Shown here one piece after another: positions 54,612 through 63,922 of a stretch of 64,000 bases of DNA; the stretch's first letter is position 1; each line of letters begins with the position of its first letter. This DNA comes from Bradyrhizobium erythrophlei (GTDB lineage Bacteria > Pseudomonadota > Alphaproteobacteria > Rhizobiales > Xanthobacteraceae): contig NZ_LT670849.1 in assembly GCF_900142985.1 (NCBI RefSeq), positions 3,782,001 through 3,846,000 on the forward strand, written 5' to 3'. Under the pieces are notes generated by a model. That model was not told the origin of the DNA, searched no databases, and saw only the letters and a list, made by a program, of their open reading frames with translations. Both the position numbers and the translations under genes were made by a program.

Positions 54612-54905
54612 ATGCTCGACACTTTCCATGCTCGACAGTCGGCCGGAGTAATTGAGAACTCCAAGCTTCAGCTTTTCTTTGGGTCGCCTCGGTTGGCGGG
54701 GTTTGAACACGCTGAGATGAACCGATCGCCGTTGTGTGCTTCTGTTGTGGAGGCGAAGTGACGACAGGCTCTGATAATGTCTGCTTTATCGGCGCCGTGT
54801 GTTGGTCACGTCTGCGCAGCCCTCGGCGATTTACCAAGTACAATTATTGCTGTATACGTAAGCGCGGCGCAGCTTCGGAACCGATCGTATTCGGGAGGGG
54901 GCGTT

Positions 54906-56387
54906 ATGAAAATAGTTGGTGTTTTCACATCGATGATTTTCGGACTCGCTGCCGCGGTGTACGCAACGGCTGCTTTGGCTGACGACATCATCGCAACGAA
55001 GGCTGTGCCCGCCGCGACCACCAAGGCTTCGCTACAACCAGCGACCTGCAGCAGTCTTGAGGACTTTGTTGTCACGGCCTGCCCGTTGACCTGGAATGGC
55101 ATCACGGTCTACGGCACGATCGATATGGGCGTGACGTGGCTGAGCCATGGGGCGCCCTTCAATGGGACTTCCGCCGTAGGGGCAGCTTATCTCGTCCAGA
55201 AGTACAGCAATCGCGCGCAGTGGAGTCTCGCGCCGAACGGTTTGTCCAATTCAAACATCGGCATCAAGGGGAAGGAGCCGCTCGCTCCCGGTTGGGATTT
55301 CATCTTCGATCTGCAGGCCGGGTTCGATCCTTATTCCCTGCATCTCTCCAACGGACCGCACTCGGTGACCCAGAACGCCGGCATACCGCTCACCAGCCAG
55401 GACGCGGGCGCCGACTCGAGCCGGGCCGGACAATTTTACAATTCGGTGGGCTATTTGGGCGTCAGTTCACCCTATGGTACCTTGACCGTTTTCCGGCAAA
55501 ACTCGCTGACTTTGGACGCTGTTTTTGCCTACGATCCGATGGGCGCTTCGTACGCTTTCTCGCCGATCGGCTGGCAGGGAATTACCTGTGGCGCGGGCAA
55601 TACCGAAACCTGCCGGTTTAGCACGTCGGCGAAGTATCGTGTCGACGTTGGCCAGTTCAGGGTTGCGGCGCTCTGGCAATTCGGTGGCTACGATCTGAAC
55701 AACGGCTCGACCGGTGCGTATCAGCTCCAGCTCGGCGGGGATGTTCGCAATTTGGCCGGCGGCACGCTTTCGCTTGACGCAATTGGCAGCTACGTCCAGA
55801 ACGCGGTGTCGGTCGTGCTGGCCGGCAATACCCTTCCGGCGGTGCTGCCGCAGGTTCTCACCGCCACGCTCTCCAATAATACGAGCGTGATGCTGGTTGG
55901 CAAATACAGCAACGGGCCGCTCAAGCTGTTTGCCGGATACGAATTCATTCAATATGCGCCCCCGAGCAATCCTTTTGCCCCCGGGGCTGGCTTTAGCGAT
56001 ATCGCGGGAGACTTCGTCTGCGCCGGCTGCACTGCGATCAACAACACGAACATCAACAACACGGCTTTCAGCGCCGGCGACAAGTCACTCCATGTATTCT
56101 GGACTGGAGTGAAATACGCCATCACTAACAATTTGGATGTGACTGGCGCTTATTATCATTACGACCAGCCCGCTTTTGGCGCACTCGTCAACTGCGCCAA
56201 CTCCGCGGCGTTCGCAAACTGCCGTGGGACGTTCGACGCCGTTTCCTTTGTCGCCGATTGGCAGTTTGCGAAGAAATTTGATGCCTACGCCGGGATCATG
56301 TTCTCGCAGGTCAATGGCGGACTGGCGAACGGCTACCTCAATCGCAACACGATCGATCCCACGGTTGGGCTTCGCTTCCGCTTCTGA
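54906..56387 (+). CDS. Outer-membrane porin
   Basis: A 493-residue porin from ATG 54906 (GGGAGGGGG upstream) with a signal peptide (MKIVGVFTSMIFGLAAAVYA, cleavage near ALA-DD). The mature barrel starts with LTWNGITVYGTIDMGVTWLS and contains repeated amphipathic strands (WDFIFDLQAGFDPYS, SVGYLGVSSPYGTLTVFRQN, VMLVGKYSNGPLKLFAGYEF). It ends in DPTVGLRFRF with the terminal Phe required for outer-membrane insertion. Two cysteine pairs (CGAGNTETC and CAGC) may staple loops. It resembles general diffusion porins of betaproteobacterial type found in bradyrhizobia. The 3' end of a relative survives at 39801-40108. The solute is unknown. Confidence 0.9.
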   Translation: MKIVGVFTSMIFGLAAAVYATAALADDIIATKAVPAATTKASLQPATCSSLEDFVVTACPLTWNGITVYGTIDMGVTWLSHGAPFNGTSAVGAAYLVQKYSNRAQWSLAPNGLSNSNIGIKGKEPLAPGWDFIFDLQAGFDPYSLHLSNGPHSVTQNAGIPLTSQDAGADSSRAGQFYNSVGYLGVSSPYGTLTVFRQNSLTLDAVFAYDPMGASYAFSPIGWQGITCGAGNTETCRFSTSAKYRVDVGQFRVAALWQFGGYDLNNGSTGAYQLQLGGDVRNLAGGTLSLDAIGSYVQNAVSVVLAGNTLPAVLPQVLTATLSNNTSVMLVGKYSNGPLKLFAGYEFIQYAPPSNPFAPGAGFSDIAGDFVCAGCTAINNTNINNTAFSAGDKSLHVFWTGVKYAITNNLDVTGAYYHYDQPAFGALVNCANSAAFANCRGTFDAVSFVADWQFAKKFDAYAGIMFSQVNGGLANGYLNRNTIDPTVGLRFRF

Positions 56388-56916
56388 GAAAAACAACAGG
56401 CACCGATAAGTCATTCCCCGACTTTGCCGAAGCGGAAGGATCTTGCCTTTCGACCGATTTGCCTGCCAACTCCTGACGAGAAGCGGCGGCCTCGCGACGT
56501 GGAGTTCGGCTCCTATGCCTGCTCCGTCGGCCGGTGCTGGAATGCTGTCTCACGTTTCGTGCTAAGCCATTGTCGATATCCGACTATCGTAATTGGGGAC
56601 CCGTCGAAACTCCCAGCGCCCTAATGGTGCCGGAAGATCGAAGGGCGTTTCCTTGCTTTCGAGATTTGTAATTGCAAATTGCAACACTACAGGCCCCTTT
56701 CGGCTGGGCCGACAACACATCGATGTTTCTGACTTAGTGTTCCAGGGGCTGAGCCGCATCGCCGCCGGGCATCGCCGAATAACTCAACGATAATAGCGAG
56801 AATGAGAAAGTCGTGCATTTTTGCTAAATAGCAGCGGGAATTGGTAATTCATTGTGATTGAGGTCAGCCCGGGCGTCGGGTAGGCTACCAGCAAATCTGG
56901 TTTGGGAGCTTCCTCG
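56388..56916. other. Intergenic region upstream of the formate dehydrogenase operon
   Basis: No gene is recognised. A short piece near 56675-56693 (TTGCAACACTAC) resembles the end of the MITE-like element at 52682-52899, but too briefly to call. The formate dehydrogenase promoter should lie in the AT-richer part at 56790-56860; no clear FNR or sigma-54 site was identified. Confidence 0.4.
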
Positions 56917-57126
56917 ATGCCAGAAAATTTCGAGCGAAAATTTCCTCGGCGCGACCTGCTTCGTTTAGCGATGGCCGGTACCGGCGCAGCGCTGATCGGC
57001 TCGCAATTGCCGGACCCAGCTTCCGCACAATCCGTTGATCTGAAGAGCAAGCGTCGCGCCCGCTATCAAGCGGATTCTGCAGAAGTCCGTAACTTTTACC
57101 GCGTCAACAGCTATCCGACCCGATAG
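56917..57126 (+). CDS. Formate-dehydrogenase-region TAT-target protein
   Basis: A 69-residue protein with a twin-arginine motif (FPRRDLLRLAMAGTGAAL) and a short mature part, KSKRRARYQADSAEVRNFYR followed by VNSYP. This pattern defines the small TAT-target protein that regularly precedes periplasmic formate dehydrogenase genes in proteobacteria. Its role is not settled; it may act as a maturation or assembly partner of the catalytic subunit. It is the first gene of the operon, 11 bases before the catalytic subunit gene. Confidence 0.9.
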   Translation: MPENFERKFPRRDLLRLAMAGTGAALIGSQLPDPASAQSVDLKSKRRARYQADSAEVRNFYRVNSYPTR

Positions 57127-57137
57127 GGGGAAGTGCG

Positions 57138-60089
57138 GTGTTGGTAAAGAAGTCTGAAAAACGTCCTGAGAAGAGAAACGGCGATGGTAAAGCACCATTA
57201 TCAAATGGCGAGTTGGGACGTCGTGCGTTTCTGAAGCGCTCGGGCATTGTCACTGGAGCGCTCGCTGCTCTGGGCACTCTTCCGCTCACCGGCGTGCGGA
57301 AGGTAGAGGCCGGGCCGCCGCCGCCCGCAGGCGCCACAGTTGCGACGCGCAAGAATGTTTGCACCCATTGCTCAGTCGGCTGCTCGGTGATCGCAAAAGT
57401 CGCGAACGGTGTGTGGATTGGGCAGGAGCCGGACTATGACAGTCCGATCAATCGCGGTTCGCATTGCTGTAAAGGCGCTGCAGTCCGCGATGATGTCTTG
57501 AGCGAGCGTCGCCTTCGTTATCCCGTCAAGTTGGTCAATGGCGAGTGGACCCGCGTGTCTTGGGCGAAGGCGATCGACGAGATCGGCGACAAGCTGCTCG
57601 ACATTCGCCAGAAGGCCGGTCCCGACTCGGTCTATTGGCTTGGGTCAGCCAAATTTACCAACGAAGCCGCATACCTCAACCGCAAGCTTGCGGCATTCTG
57701 GGGCACCAATAATTCTGATCATCAAGCGCGTATCTGTCATTCCACGACCGTCACCGGCGTAGCCAACACGTGGGGCTACGGCGCGATGACGAACAGCTAC
57801 AACGACATCCGCAATGCACGGACCATTCTGGTGATGGGCGGCAATCCTGCTGAGGCGCATCCGGTCTCGTTGCAACACATTCTGGAGGGCAAGGAGCTTA
57901 ATCGCGCCAACATGATCGTTGTCGATCCGCGGATGACGCGGACCGCAGCCCATGCCACCGAATACGTAAGGGTACGTCCAGGCACTCACATCGCCACGAT
58001 CTACGGCATGCTCTGGCACATCTTCGAGAACGGCTGGGAAGACAAGGAATTCCTGAGCCAGCGCGTTTACGGCCTTGATGAGATTCGCAAACAGGCAGCG
58101 AAATGGAATCCGAAGGAGGTCGAGCGCGTCACAGGCCTGCCTGAGGCCCAAGTCAAGCACATCGCTGAGCTGTTCGCCAAGCAGAGACCGGCGACACTGA
58201 TCTGGGCGATGGGCCAGACCCAATTTACCACCGGGACCGCCAATGTCCGCGCAAGCTGCCTTCTCTTGCTCGCTACCGGCAATGTCGGCGTCGCCGGCGC
58301 CGGGGCCAACATCTTCCGCGGCCACACCAATGTGCAGGGAGCGACCGATCTCGGTCTCGATGTGACATCGTTGCCGCTCTACTACGGTCTGGCGGAGGAA
58401 GCGTGGCGGCACTGGTGTCGAGTCTGGGAAGTTGACTACGACTGGATGAAGTCGCGTTTTCCCGACAAAAAGCTGATGGAGACGCCGGGTATTCCGAGCA
58501 CACGCTGGTTCGACGCGACGCTGCTGCCTAAAGATCAGGTCGATCAACCCAATCCGGTGCAGGCCATGTTCATCATGGGACATGGCGTCAACACGATTAC
58601 GCGAATGCCGGAGGCGGTGCGCGGCATCGAGAAGCTCGAACTGCTGGTGGTTTGCGATCCCTATCCGACAGCGTGGTCGGTGCTGTCCGAGCGCAAGAAC
58701 GGCACCTATCTGCTGCCTGCCTGCACCAGCTTCGAGATGGACGGCTCGCGCACGGCCTCAAACCGCTCGCTGCAATGGGGCGAGAAGATCGTCGAGCCGG
58801 TCTTTGAATCGAAGAACGACTATGACACGATGTACATGCTGGCGCGCAAACTCGGTTTTGCGGAGCTCATGTTCAAGAACATCAAGGTCGAGAACGGCAA
58901 GGTATCGGCCGAGGACATCCTGCGCGAGATCAACCGTGGCGGTTGGTCGACGGGCTATTGCGGTCAATCGCCTGAACGGCTCAAAGCGCACATGCGCAAT
59001 CAGGCCAAGTTCGACCTCGTCACGATGCGGGCGCCAAAGGACGATCCCGAAGTCGGTGGCGATTACTACGGCCTGCCTTGGCCGTGCTGGGGAACGCCGG
59101 AGTTCAAGCATCCCGGCACCCCAATCCTCTACAACACAAATCTTCCGGTGAAAGAAGGCGGCGCCACGTTTCGCGCCCGATTCGGAGTCGAGCGGGTCGT
59201 CAAGCGGAAGGTGATCGAGAACGGCCAGGAGGTCGAGCGCGATGATCATGACAATCTGCTCGCCGAGGGCTCTTATTCGGTCGGCTCGGAGATCAAGGAC
59301 GGCTATCCGGAATTCACGCTTGGCGTTCTGAAGAAGCTCGGCTGGGACAAGGATCTGACGCCGAAAGAATTGGAAGTGATCCAGCGCGTCAATGCCGCAA
59401 ATCCAGATGCCGTCTCATGGTCGCTCGATCTGTCAGGCGGGATCCAACGCGTGGCAATCGAGCACGGTTGCTCGCCCTACGGCAACGCAAAGGCGCGGAT
59501 GATCGCCTGGAATCTTCCTGATCCGATCCCGGTGCATCGCGAACCGATCTACACCCCGCGCCCTGACCTCGTCGGAGAGTATCCGACGCTGCCGGATGCC
59601 AAGCAGTTCCGGGTGCCTAATATCGGTTTCTCCGTGCAGAAGGCTGTCGTCGACCGCGGAATCGCCAGACAGTTTCCACTGATCCTGAGTTCCGGCCGAC
59701 TGGTCGAATACGAAGGGGGCGGGGAGGAGACGCGGTCCAACAGGTGGCTCGCCGAACTGAAGCAGCACATGTTCGTCGAAATCAATGTGGCGGATGCGGC
59801 CGAGCGCGGCGTCAAGGACGGCGGCTGGGTGTGGGTTACCGGCCCGGAGAATAGCTCGCGAACCAGGATGAAAGCGCTCGTTACGGAGCGCGTCGGTAAA
59901 GGCGTTGCCTGGATGCCCTATCATTTTGCCGGCTGGTTCGAGGGCGCCGATCTGCGTGCCAAATATCCGAAGGGGGCCGATCCGATCGTGCTGGGCGAGA
60001 GCGTCAACACGCTGACAACGTATGGCTACGATCCCGCGACCGGTATGCAGGAGCCGAAAGCCACACTTTGTCAGATCAGGGCCGCCTGA
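57138..60089 (+). CDS. fdhA: Formate dehydrogenase, molybdopterin catalytic subunit
   Basis: A 983-residue periplasmic formate dehydrogenase from GTG 57138 (AGGGGG upstream). It has a twin-arginine leader GRRAFLKRSG (Arg28-Arg29), a 4Fe-4S site Cys75-x2-Cys78-x3-Cys82 with Cys110, and the active-site region QARICHSTTVTG. Cys200 takes the place of the selenocysteine of FdnG, and His201 follows. The bis-MGD cofactor-binding domains fill the rest, with the fourth domain at the C-terminus (QFPLILSSGRLVEYEGGGEE). It oxidises formate to CO2 and passes electrons to the Fe-S subunit. The operon order TAT-target, alpha, beta, gamma is the standard one. Confidence 0.95.
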   Translation: MLVKKSEKRPEKRNGDGKAPLSNGELGRRAFLKRSGIVTGALAALGTLPLTGVRKVEAGPPPPAGATVATRKNVCTHCSVGCSVIAKVANGVWIGQEPDYDSPINRGSHCCKGAAVRDDVLSERRLRYPVKLVNGEWTRVSWAKAIDEIGDKLLDIRQKAGPDSVYWLGSAKFTNEAAYLNRKLAAFWGTNNSDHQARICHSTTVTGVANTWGYGAMTNSYNDIRNARTILVMGGNPAEAHPVSLQHILEGKELNRANMIVVDPRMTRTAAHATEYVRVRPGTHIATIYGMLWHIFENGWEDKEFLSQRVYGLDEIRKQAAKWNPKEVERVTGLPEAQVKHIAELFAKQRPATLIWAMGQTQFTTGTANVRASCLLLLATGNVGVAGAGANIFRGHTNVQGATDLGLDVTSLPLYYGLAEEAWRHWCRVWEVDYDWMKSRFPDKKLMETPGIPSTRWFDATLLPKDQVDQPNPVQAMFIMGHGVNTITRMPEAVRGIEKLELLVVCDPYPTAWSVLSERKNGTYLLPACTSFEMDGSRTASNRSLQWGEKIVEPVFESKNDYDTMYMLARKLGFAELMFKNIKVENGKVSAEDILREINRGGWSTGYCGQSPERLKAHMRNQAKFDLVTMRAPKDDPEVGGDYYGLPWPCWGTPEFKHPGTPILYNTNLPVKEGGATFRARFGVERVVKRKVIENGQEVERDDHDNLLAEGSYSVGSEIKDGYPEFTLGVLKKLGWDKDLTPKELEVIQRVNAANPDAVSWSLDLSGGIQRVAIEHGCSPYGNAKARMIAWNLPDPIPVHREPIYTPRPDLVGEYPTLPDAKQFRVPNIGFSVQKAVVDRGIARQFPLILSSGRLVEYEGGGEETRSNRWLAELKQHMFVEINVADAAERGVKDGGWVWVTGPENSSRTRMKALVTERVGKGVAWMPYHFAGWFEGADLRAKYPKGADPIVLGESVNTLTTYGYDPATGMQEPKATLCQIRAA

Positions 60090-60100
60090 GAGGAAGATCC

Positions 60101-60703
60101 ATGGCACGCATGAAATTCCTTTGCGACGCCGACCGCTGCATCGACTGCAACGCCTGCGTCACCGCCTGCAAGAATGAGAACGAGGTACCTTGGGGCATCA
60201 ACCGACGCCGCGTGGTCACCATCAATGACGGCAAACCAGGCGAGCGCTCAGTGTCGATGGCGTGCATGCATTGCACCGATGCACCATGCGCGGCAGTGTG
60301 TCCAGTGACCTGTATCTATCCGACCGACGACGGCATCGTCCTCCACAACAAGGACTTGTGCATCGGTTGTGGCTATTGCTTCTATGCCTGTCCGTTTGGC
60401 GCGCCGCAGTATCCAAAGGTGGGCAATTTCGGCTCACGCGGCAAAATGGACAAGTGCACCTATTGCGCCGGGGGCGGCGGGCCCGAAGCCCCTGGTAGTG
60501 CCGGGGAGTACGCGAAATACGGATCAAACCGTTTCGGCGAAGGCAAACTACCATTGTGTGCCGAGATGTGTTCGACCAAATCTTTGCTGGCCGGGGATGG
60601 CGACATCATCGCGCAAATCTATGGAGAGCGGGTTCGAAAGCGCGGTTACGGCTCGGGCGCCTGGGGCTGGGAAACGGCCTATCACGAGGATATCAAGTTC
60701 TGA
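60101..60703 (+). CDS. fdhB: Formate dehydrogenase, iron-sulfur (beta) subunit
   Basis: A 200-residue ferredoxin-type subunit from ATG 60101 (GAGGAAG upstream). Four Cys clusters are visible: CDADRCIDCNACVTACKNE, MACMHCTDAPCAAVCPVTC, LCIGCGYCFYACPFGAP and the CTYC with CAEMCSTKSL pair, enough for four 4Fe-4S centres. It carries electrons from the molybdenum site to the cytochrome b subunit. It lacks the C-terminal membrane anchor of E. coli FdnH, as is usual for this shorter type. It is 11 bases after the catalytic subunit gene. Confidence 0.95.
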   Translation: MARMKFLCDADRCIDCNACVTACKNENEVPWGINRRRVVTINDGKPGERSVSMACMHCTDAPCAAVCPVTCIYPTDDGIVLHNKDLCIGCGYCFYACPFGAPQYPKVGNFGSRGKMDKCTYCAGGGGPEAPGSAGEYAKYGSNRFGEGKLPLCAEMCSTKSLLAGDGDIIAQIYGERVRKRGYGSGAWGWETAYHEDIKF

Positions 60704-60767
60704 GCAAACGGCATCCGACCGTTGCGGCGGGCCCAGTGATTGAAGCACACTGGAACAGGTGATTGTA

Positions 60768-61766
60768 ATGACGCTATTGGCACGCATTCGCCTCGTGACG
60801 TTCGTCCTGATGTTGCTCGGTATTGCTTCGGTACCCGTGTGCGCCCAAAAGCTCGGCCCCGATGGTGCTCCGAACCCGGACGCGAGCGTTACTAGCCAGC
60901 GCACGCTGCTTGAACAGGCCCCGCGCATCCAGGGGCGCATCGATATTCCCGATGTCAAAGCCAGCGTGCTGATGCAGCCCGCTGGCCGAGCGTGGGACTA
61001 TTTCCATGAAGTTCTTCTGCATTGGGGTGGTGCGCTCGTGATCGTCGGAACGATCGCGCTACTGGGGCTCGCGTATCTGATCATCGGACGCATCCGCATC
61101 GCGGCTGGGCGTTCCGGACGGAAGGTTCTCCGTTTCAGGGCCTTTGAGCGCTTCTCCCATTGGCTTACGGCGGTCTCCTTCGTCGTCCTCGGATTGACCG
61201 GCTTGAACATCACCTTCGGCAAGATCGTTCTGCTGCCGCTCGTAGGTCCAGAGATCTTCTCCGAGATCTCTGAGATCGCCAAATACATGCACAATTTTAC
61301 GAGCTTCGCGTTCGTGGCAGGGCTGGTCCTCATCACGGTGATCTTCTTCAGGGACAATCTGCTCGCGCAGGTCGATGTCGAGTGGGTCAAGCAAGGCGGG
61401 GGCTTCATTAAATCCAAGCACGCTCCGGCGGGACGATTCAATCTCGGCGAGAAGATGGTCTATTGGTTTTCCGTTGCCGCCGGTGTTGCTGTCTCCGCCT
61501 CGGGATTTGTGCTGCTGTTTCCATTCTACGGTACCAATATCGCCGACATGCAGCTCGCGCAGGCAGCCCACGCCATTATCGCCATTTTCTTCATCGCGCT
61601 GATTCTGGCCCATATCTATATTGGCACGCTCGGGATGGAAGGTGCGTTCGAGGCCATGGGCACGGGCGAAGTCGATCTCAACTGGGCGAGGGAACATCAT
61701 GATCGCTGGCTCGCCGAGCAGCTTGAAAGGGAGGACAGGCGACCTTCCGCGACACCTGCGGAGTGA
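60768..61766 (+). CDS. fdhC: Formate dehydrogenase, cytochrome b (gamma) subunit
   Basis: A 332-residue membrane protein from ATG 60768; a GTG nine bases upstream is also possible. An N-terminal signal-like segment (VTFVLMLLGIASVPVCAQ) is followed by a periplasmic stretch of about 60 residues and four to five membrane helices. Heme-ligand histidines are seen in FERFSHWLTAVSF, YMHNFTSFAFV and AQAAHAIIAIFFIALILAH, as in FdnI-type diheme cytochromes. It anchors the complex and reduces quinone. It is the last gene of the operon, convergent with the polyferredoxin gene. Confidence 0.93.
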   Translation: MTLLARIRLVTFVLMLLGIASVPVCAQKLGPDGAPNPDASVTSQRTLLEQAPRIQGRIDIPDVKASVLMQPAGRAWDYFHEVLLHWGGALVIVGTIALLGLAYLIIGRIRIAAGRSGRKVLRFRAFERFSHWLTAVSFVVLGLTGLNITFGKIVLLPLVGPEIFSEISEIAKYMHNFTSFAFVAGLVLITVIFFRDNLLAQVDVEWVKQGGGFIKSKHAPAGRFNLGEKMVYWFSVAAGVAVSASGFVLLFPFYGTNIADMQLAQAAHAIIAIFFIALILAHIYIGTLGMEGAFEAMGTGEVDLNWAREHHDRWLAEQLEREDRRPSATPAE

Positions 61767-61879
61767 AACGCGGGGATAGCCTCCGAACTGTTGCCATCGG
61801 GAGTACTGCACAGAAGTTCCCGGCGGCACCGGCTGGCTGGGGCAGGTGAGAGCTTCGCGGCAGCCAAGCTCCGGGCCGG

Positions 61880-63922
61880 CTATTCCTGATCGCGCTCGGC
61901 AGCCGGTTGCGCTAGTTGCTCACGAAGATAATCGTCGGTCGTGCGGACAAGAGGAGCTGCGCCGTAGGTCTCGAAACCTTGCTCGGCTACAAAGCTGACG
62001 CGGCAGTCTTCGCACATCTTGATGACGTCCAGCCTCTCTGACGAAGCGCTGTACATCCAGTGCTTGCCTTCGAGCTTTGCCACCACGCGCTCGATGCTGC
62101 TTTTGACACCGAATGGTTTGCCGCACCGGATGCAGCAGAACGGCTCTTCCTCCTTGAGGATGCGAGCGGGGGCTCTTGAGGCACCAAAATCAATCCGGGG
62201 TAACAACGTAATGACCTTTTCGGGACAGGTCGCCCGGCAGAGGCCGCACTGCACGCAGGCGTCCTCGACAAATCGGAGCACCGGCCGGTCTGGATCGTCG
62301 CGCAAGGCGCCGGTCGGACATGCTGACACACAGGACAAGCACAACGTGCAATTGCCCACATCGATCTCGACCGCCCCGAATGGAGCTCCTTCGGGCAGTG
62401 CAATCACATCGACAGGAGCCGGAGCGGAACGGTGCAATTCGCTGAGGGCAAAGCGAAGCACGTCGCGCTTTTTTCCAACCGTGCGGAAGCTTGCCAGTCG
62501 CGGCGCCGGCGCGAGTGGCGGAATCGTACGAAGTGCGTCAAGCAGGCCGTCCGGGTCATCCGTTTCGATTGCTGCGATACGGTTCCCTCCAAAGCCAAGT
62601 CCGACGAGGATCGGATCCGCCACCGCTATCGTCCGCGAGAGGCCGGAGACGTCGTGACGCGGCTTCGCCCGCAGCAGGAAGCGCATAGCCGAAGTGCCGT
62701 AAGCGAAGGCGGCGATGACCGCTTCCAGCCCGACCTGAGTGACCTCGTTGATCGCAAATGGCAACACATTTGCCGGTAGCCCGTCGCCAAACCGGGCCAG
62801 TGCGTCAATCAGCGGCGCGCCGTGCTTCTCATCGTGAAACAGCACGACGGCTCGTTCACCGCCGGCGTCGCGAAACGCGATCAGCATCGAGCGGAGTTGG
62901 CGTACGAGCACGTCCTCCGGCGGCAGGGCATAGGATGCAGCCCCAGTGGGGCAAGCGGCTGCGCATTGGCCACAGCCCGCGCAGATATTCGCATCGATCG
63001 CGACATGGTCTCCTGCGGCGCTGATCGCGCCGGCCGGACATAGGTCGAGACATCGGGTGCAACCTGTCCGGTGGGACCGCGAGTGCGCGCATAACTTGGG
63101 TTCAAAATTGATGTAGCGCGGCTTCTCAAAGGTGCCGACGAGATCGCGGGCCTTGAGGACGGCCTGTAACACCGCCGCAGGATTGGCCGGATCCGCCCGC
63201 AGATAACCATCGCGTAGATCAGCGGCAGAAAACAGGGCGGCGCCGCCCGTTAAATCGAGAACGATGTCGCAATTCGAGCGGGCGTTGTTGCGGGATGGCC
63301 CGAAGGTCAAGACTTGGCGCGAGGACGGAGCGGCCTCGGCGAAATCATCGACTGTGATCTCGAATGCGCCGAGATGGCCTTTGGCGCTCCTTACCTTGCC
63401 CTTTGCCACCGGAAATTCAGCTCTGCTTGGGGGCGCAATCGAGGCGGGCGGCTCGATGAGCACAGTAACATCTAGATGGTCCTTGAGCAGGTTGGCGGCC
63501 TCAACCGCGGCCTCGTCTCGGCCGCAGATGAGAATGACGCCGCCGCTTTGAAGCTCAGCCGAGGGTGTCGGAGGGACTGGCTCGGCGGCGGCCGCCAGCA
63601 GCGCTGCCATCTTTGGTCCCGATTGTTTTGCCTCACTCGACCAGCCGGCGGTCTCGCGAATGTTGCCAAACTGTATTGGGTTCTTGCGGCCAATCTCGGC
63701 AGCGACATCCGTGAACAGGATTGCCTGCTGGGTACATCCTACCGTCAGAGGGCCATCTTCGGAGGCGATCGTCTTGAAGCGATCAAGCTCAGCACCACAG
63801 AGATGGGTCGCTGACGTGGTATCGAGACCACAACCCCGGCCGACCGCATCTGCGTCAAGCGGCATCGTGCCTTCACAAGAGCAGATGAGCAGCCGTCGCG
63901 CGGGATCAGGTGTTGAGGTCAC
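61880..63922 (-). CDS. Multi-cluster 4Fe-4S polyferredoxin associated with formate dehydrogenase
   Basis: A 680-residue protein starting at GTG 63922 (AGAGG upstream). The N-terminal 270 residues contain LLICSCEGTM and a possible nucleotide-binding strand-turn VILICGRDEAAVEAA. Two ferredoxin pairs follow: CTRCLDLCPAG and CAGCGQCAAACPTG (about 288-326), then CTLCLSCVSACPTG and CVQCGLCRATCPEK (about 534-580). Near the C-terminus CCIRCGKPFG and CEDCR may form a zinc or rubredoxin-like site. Proteins of this kind are encoded beside periplasmic formate dehydrogenases in Bradyrhizobium, usually with a TorD-like chaperone, which would lie beyond the window. It probably takes part in electron transfer or maturation; its exact role is unknown. 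Confidence 0.85.
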   Translation of the reverse strand: MTSTPDPARRLLICSCEGTMPLDADAVGRGCGLDTTSATHLCGAELDRFKTIASEDGPLTVGCTQQAILFTDVAAEIGRKNPIQFGNIRETAGWSSEAKQSGPKMAALLAAAAEPVPPTPSAELQSGGVILICGRDEAAVEAANLLKDHLDVTVLIEPPASIAPPSRAEFPVAKGKVRSAKGHLGAFEITVDDFAEAAPSSRQVLTFGPSRNNARSNCDIVLDLTGGAALFSAADLRDGYLRADPANPAAVLQAVLKARDLVGTFEKPRYINFEPKLCAHSRSHRTGCTRCLDLCPAGAISAAGDHVAIDANICAGCGQCAAACPTGAASYALPPEDVLVRQLRSMLIAFRDAGGERAVVLFHDEKHGAPLIDALARFGDGLPANVLPFAINEVTQVGLEAVIAAFAYGTSAMRFLLRAKPRHDVSGLSRTIAVADPILVGLGFGGNRIAAIETDDPDGLLDALRTIPPLAPAPRLASFRTVGKKRDVLRFALSELHRSAPAPVDVIALPEGAPFGAVEIDVGNCTLCLSCVSACPTGALRDDPDRPVLRFVEDACVQCGLCRATCPEKVITLLPRIDFGASRAPARILKEEEPFCCIRCGKPFGVKSSIERVVAKLEGKHWMYSASSERLDVIKMCEDCRVSFVAEQGFETYGAAPLVRTTDDYLREQLAQPAAERDQE

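Noticed and set aside
56660..56700. Possible decayed end of the MITE-like element (TTGCAACACTAC)
   Set aside because: Match of about a dozen bases on one side only, with no partner repeat or target duplication.
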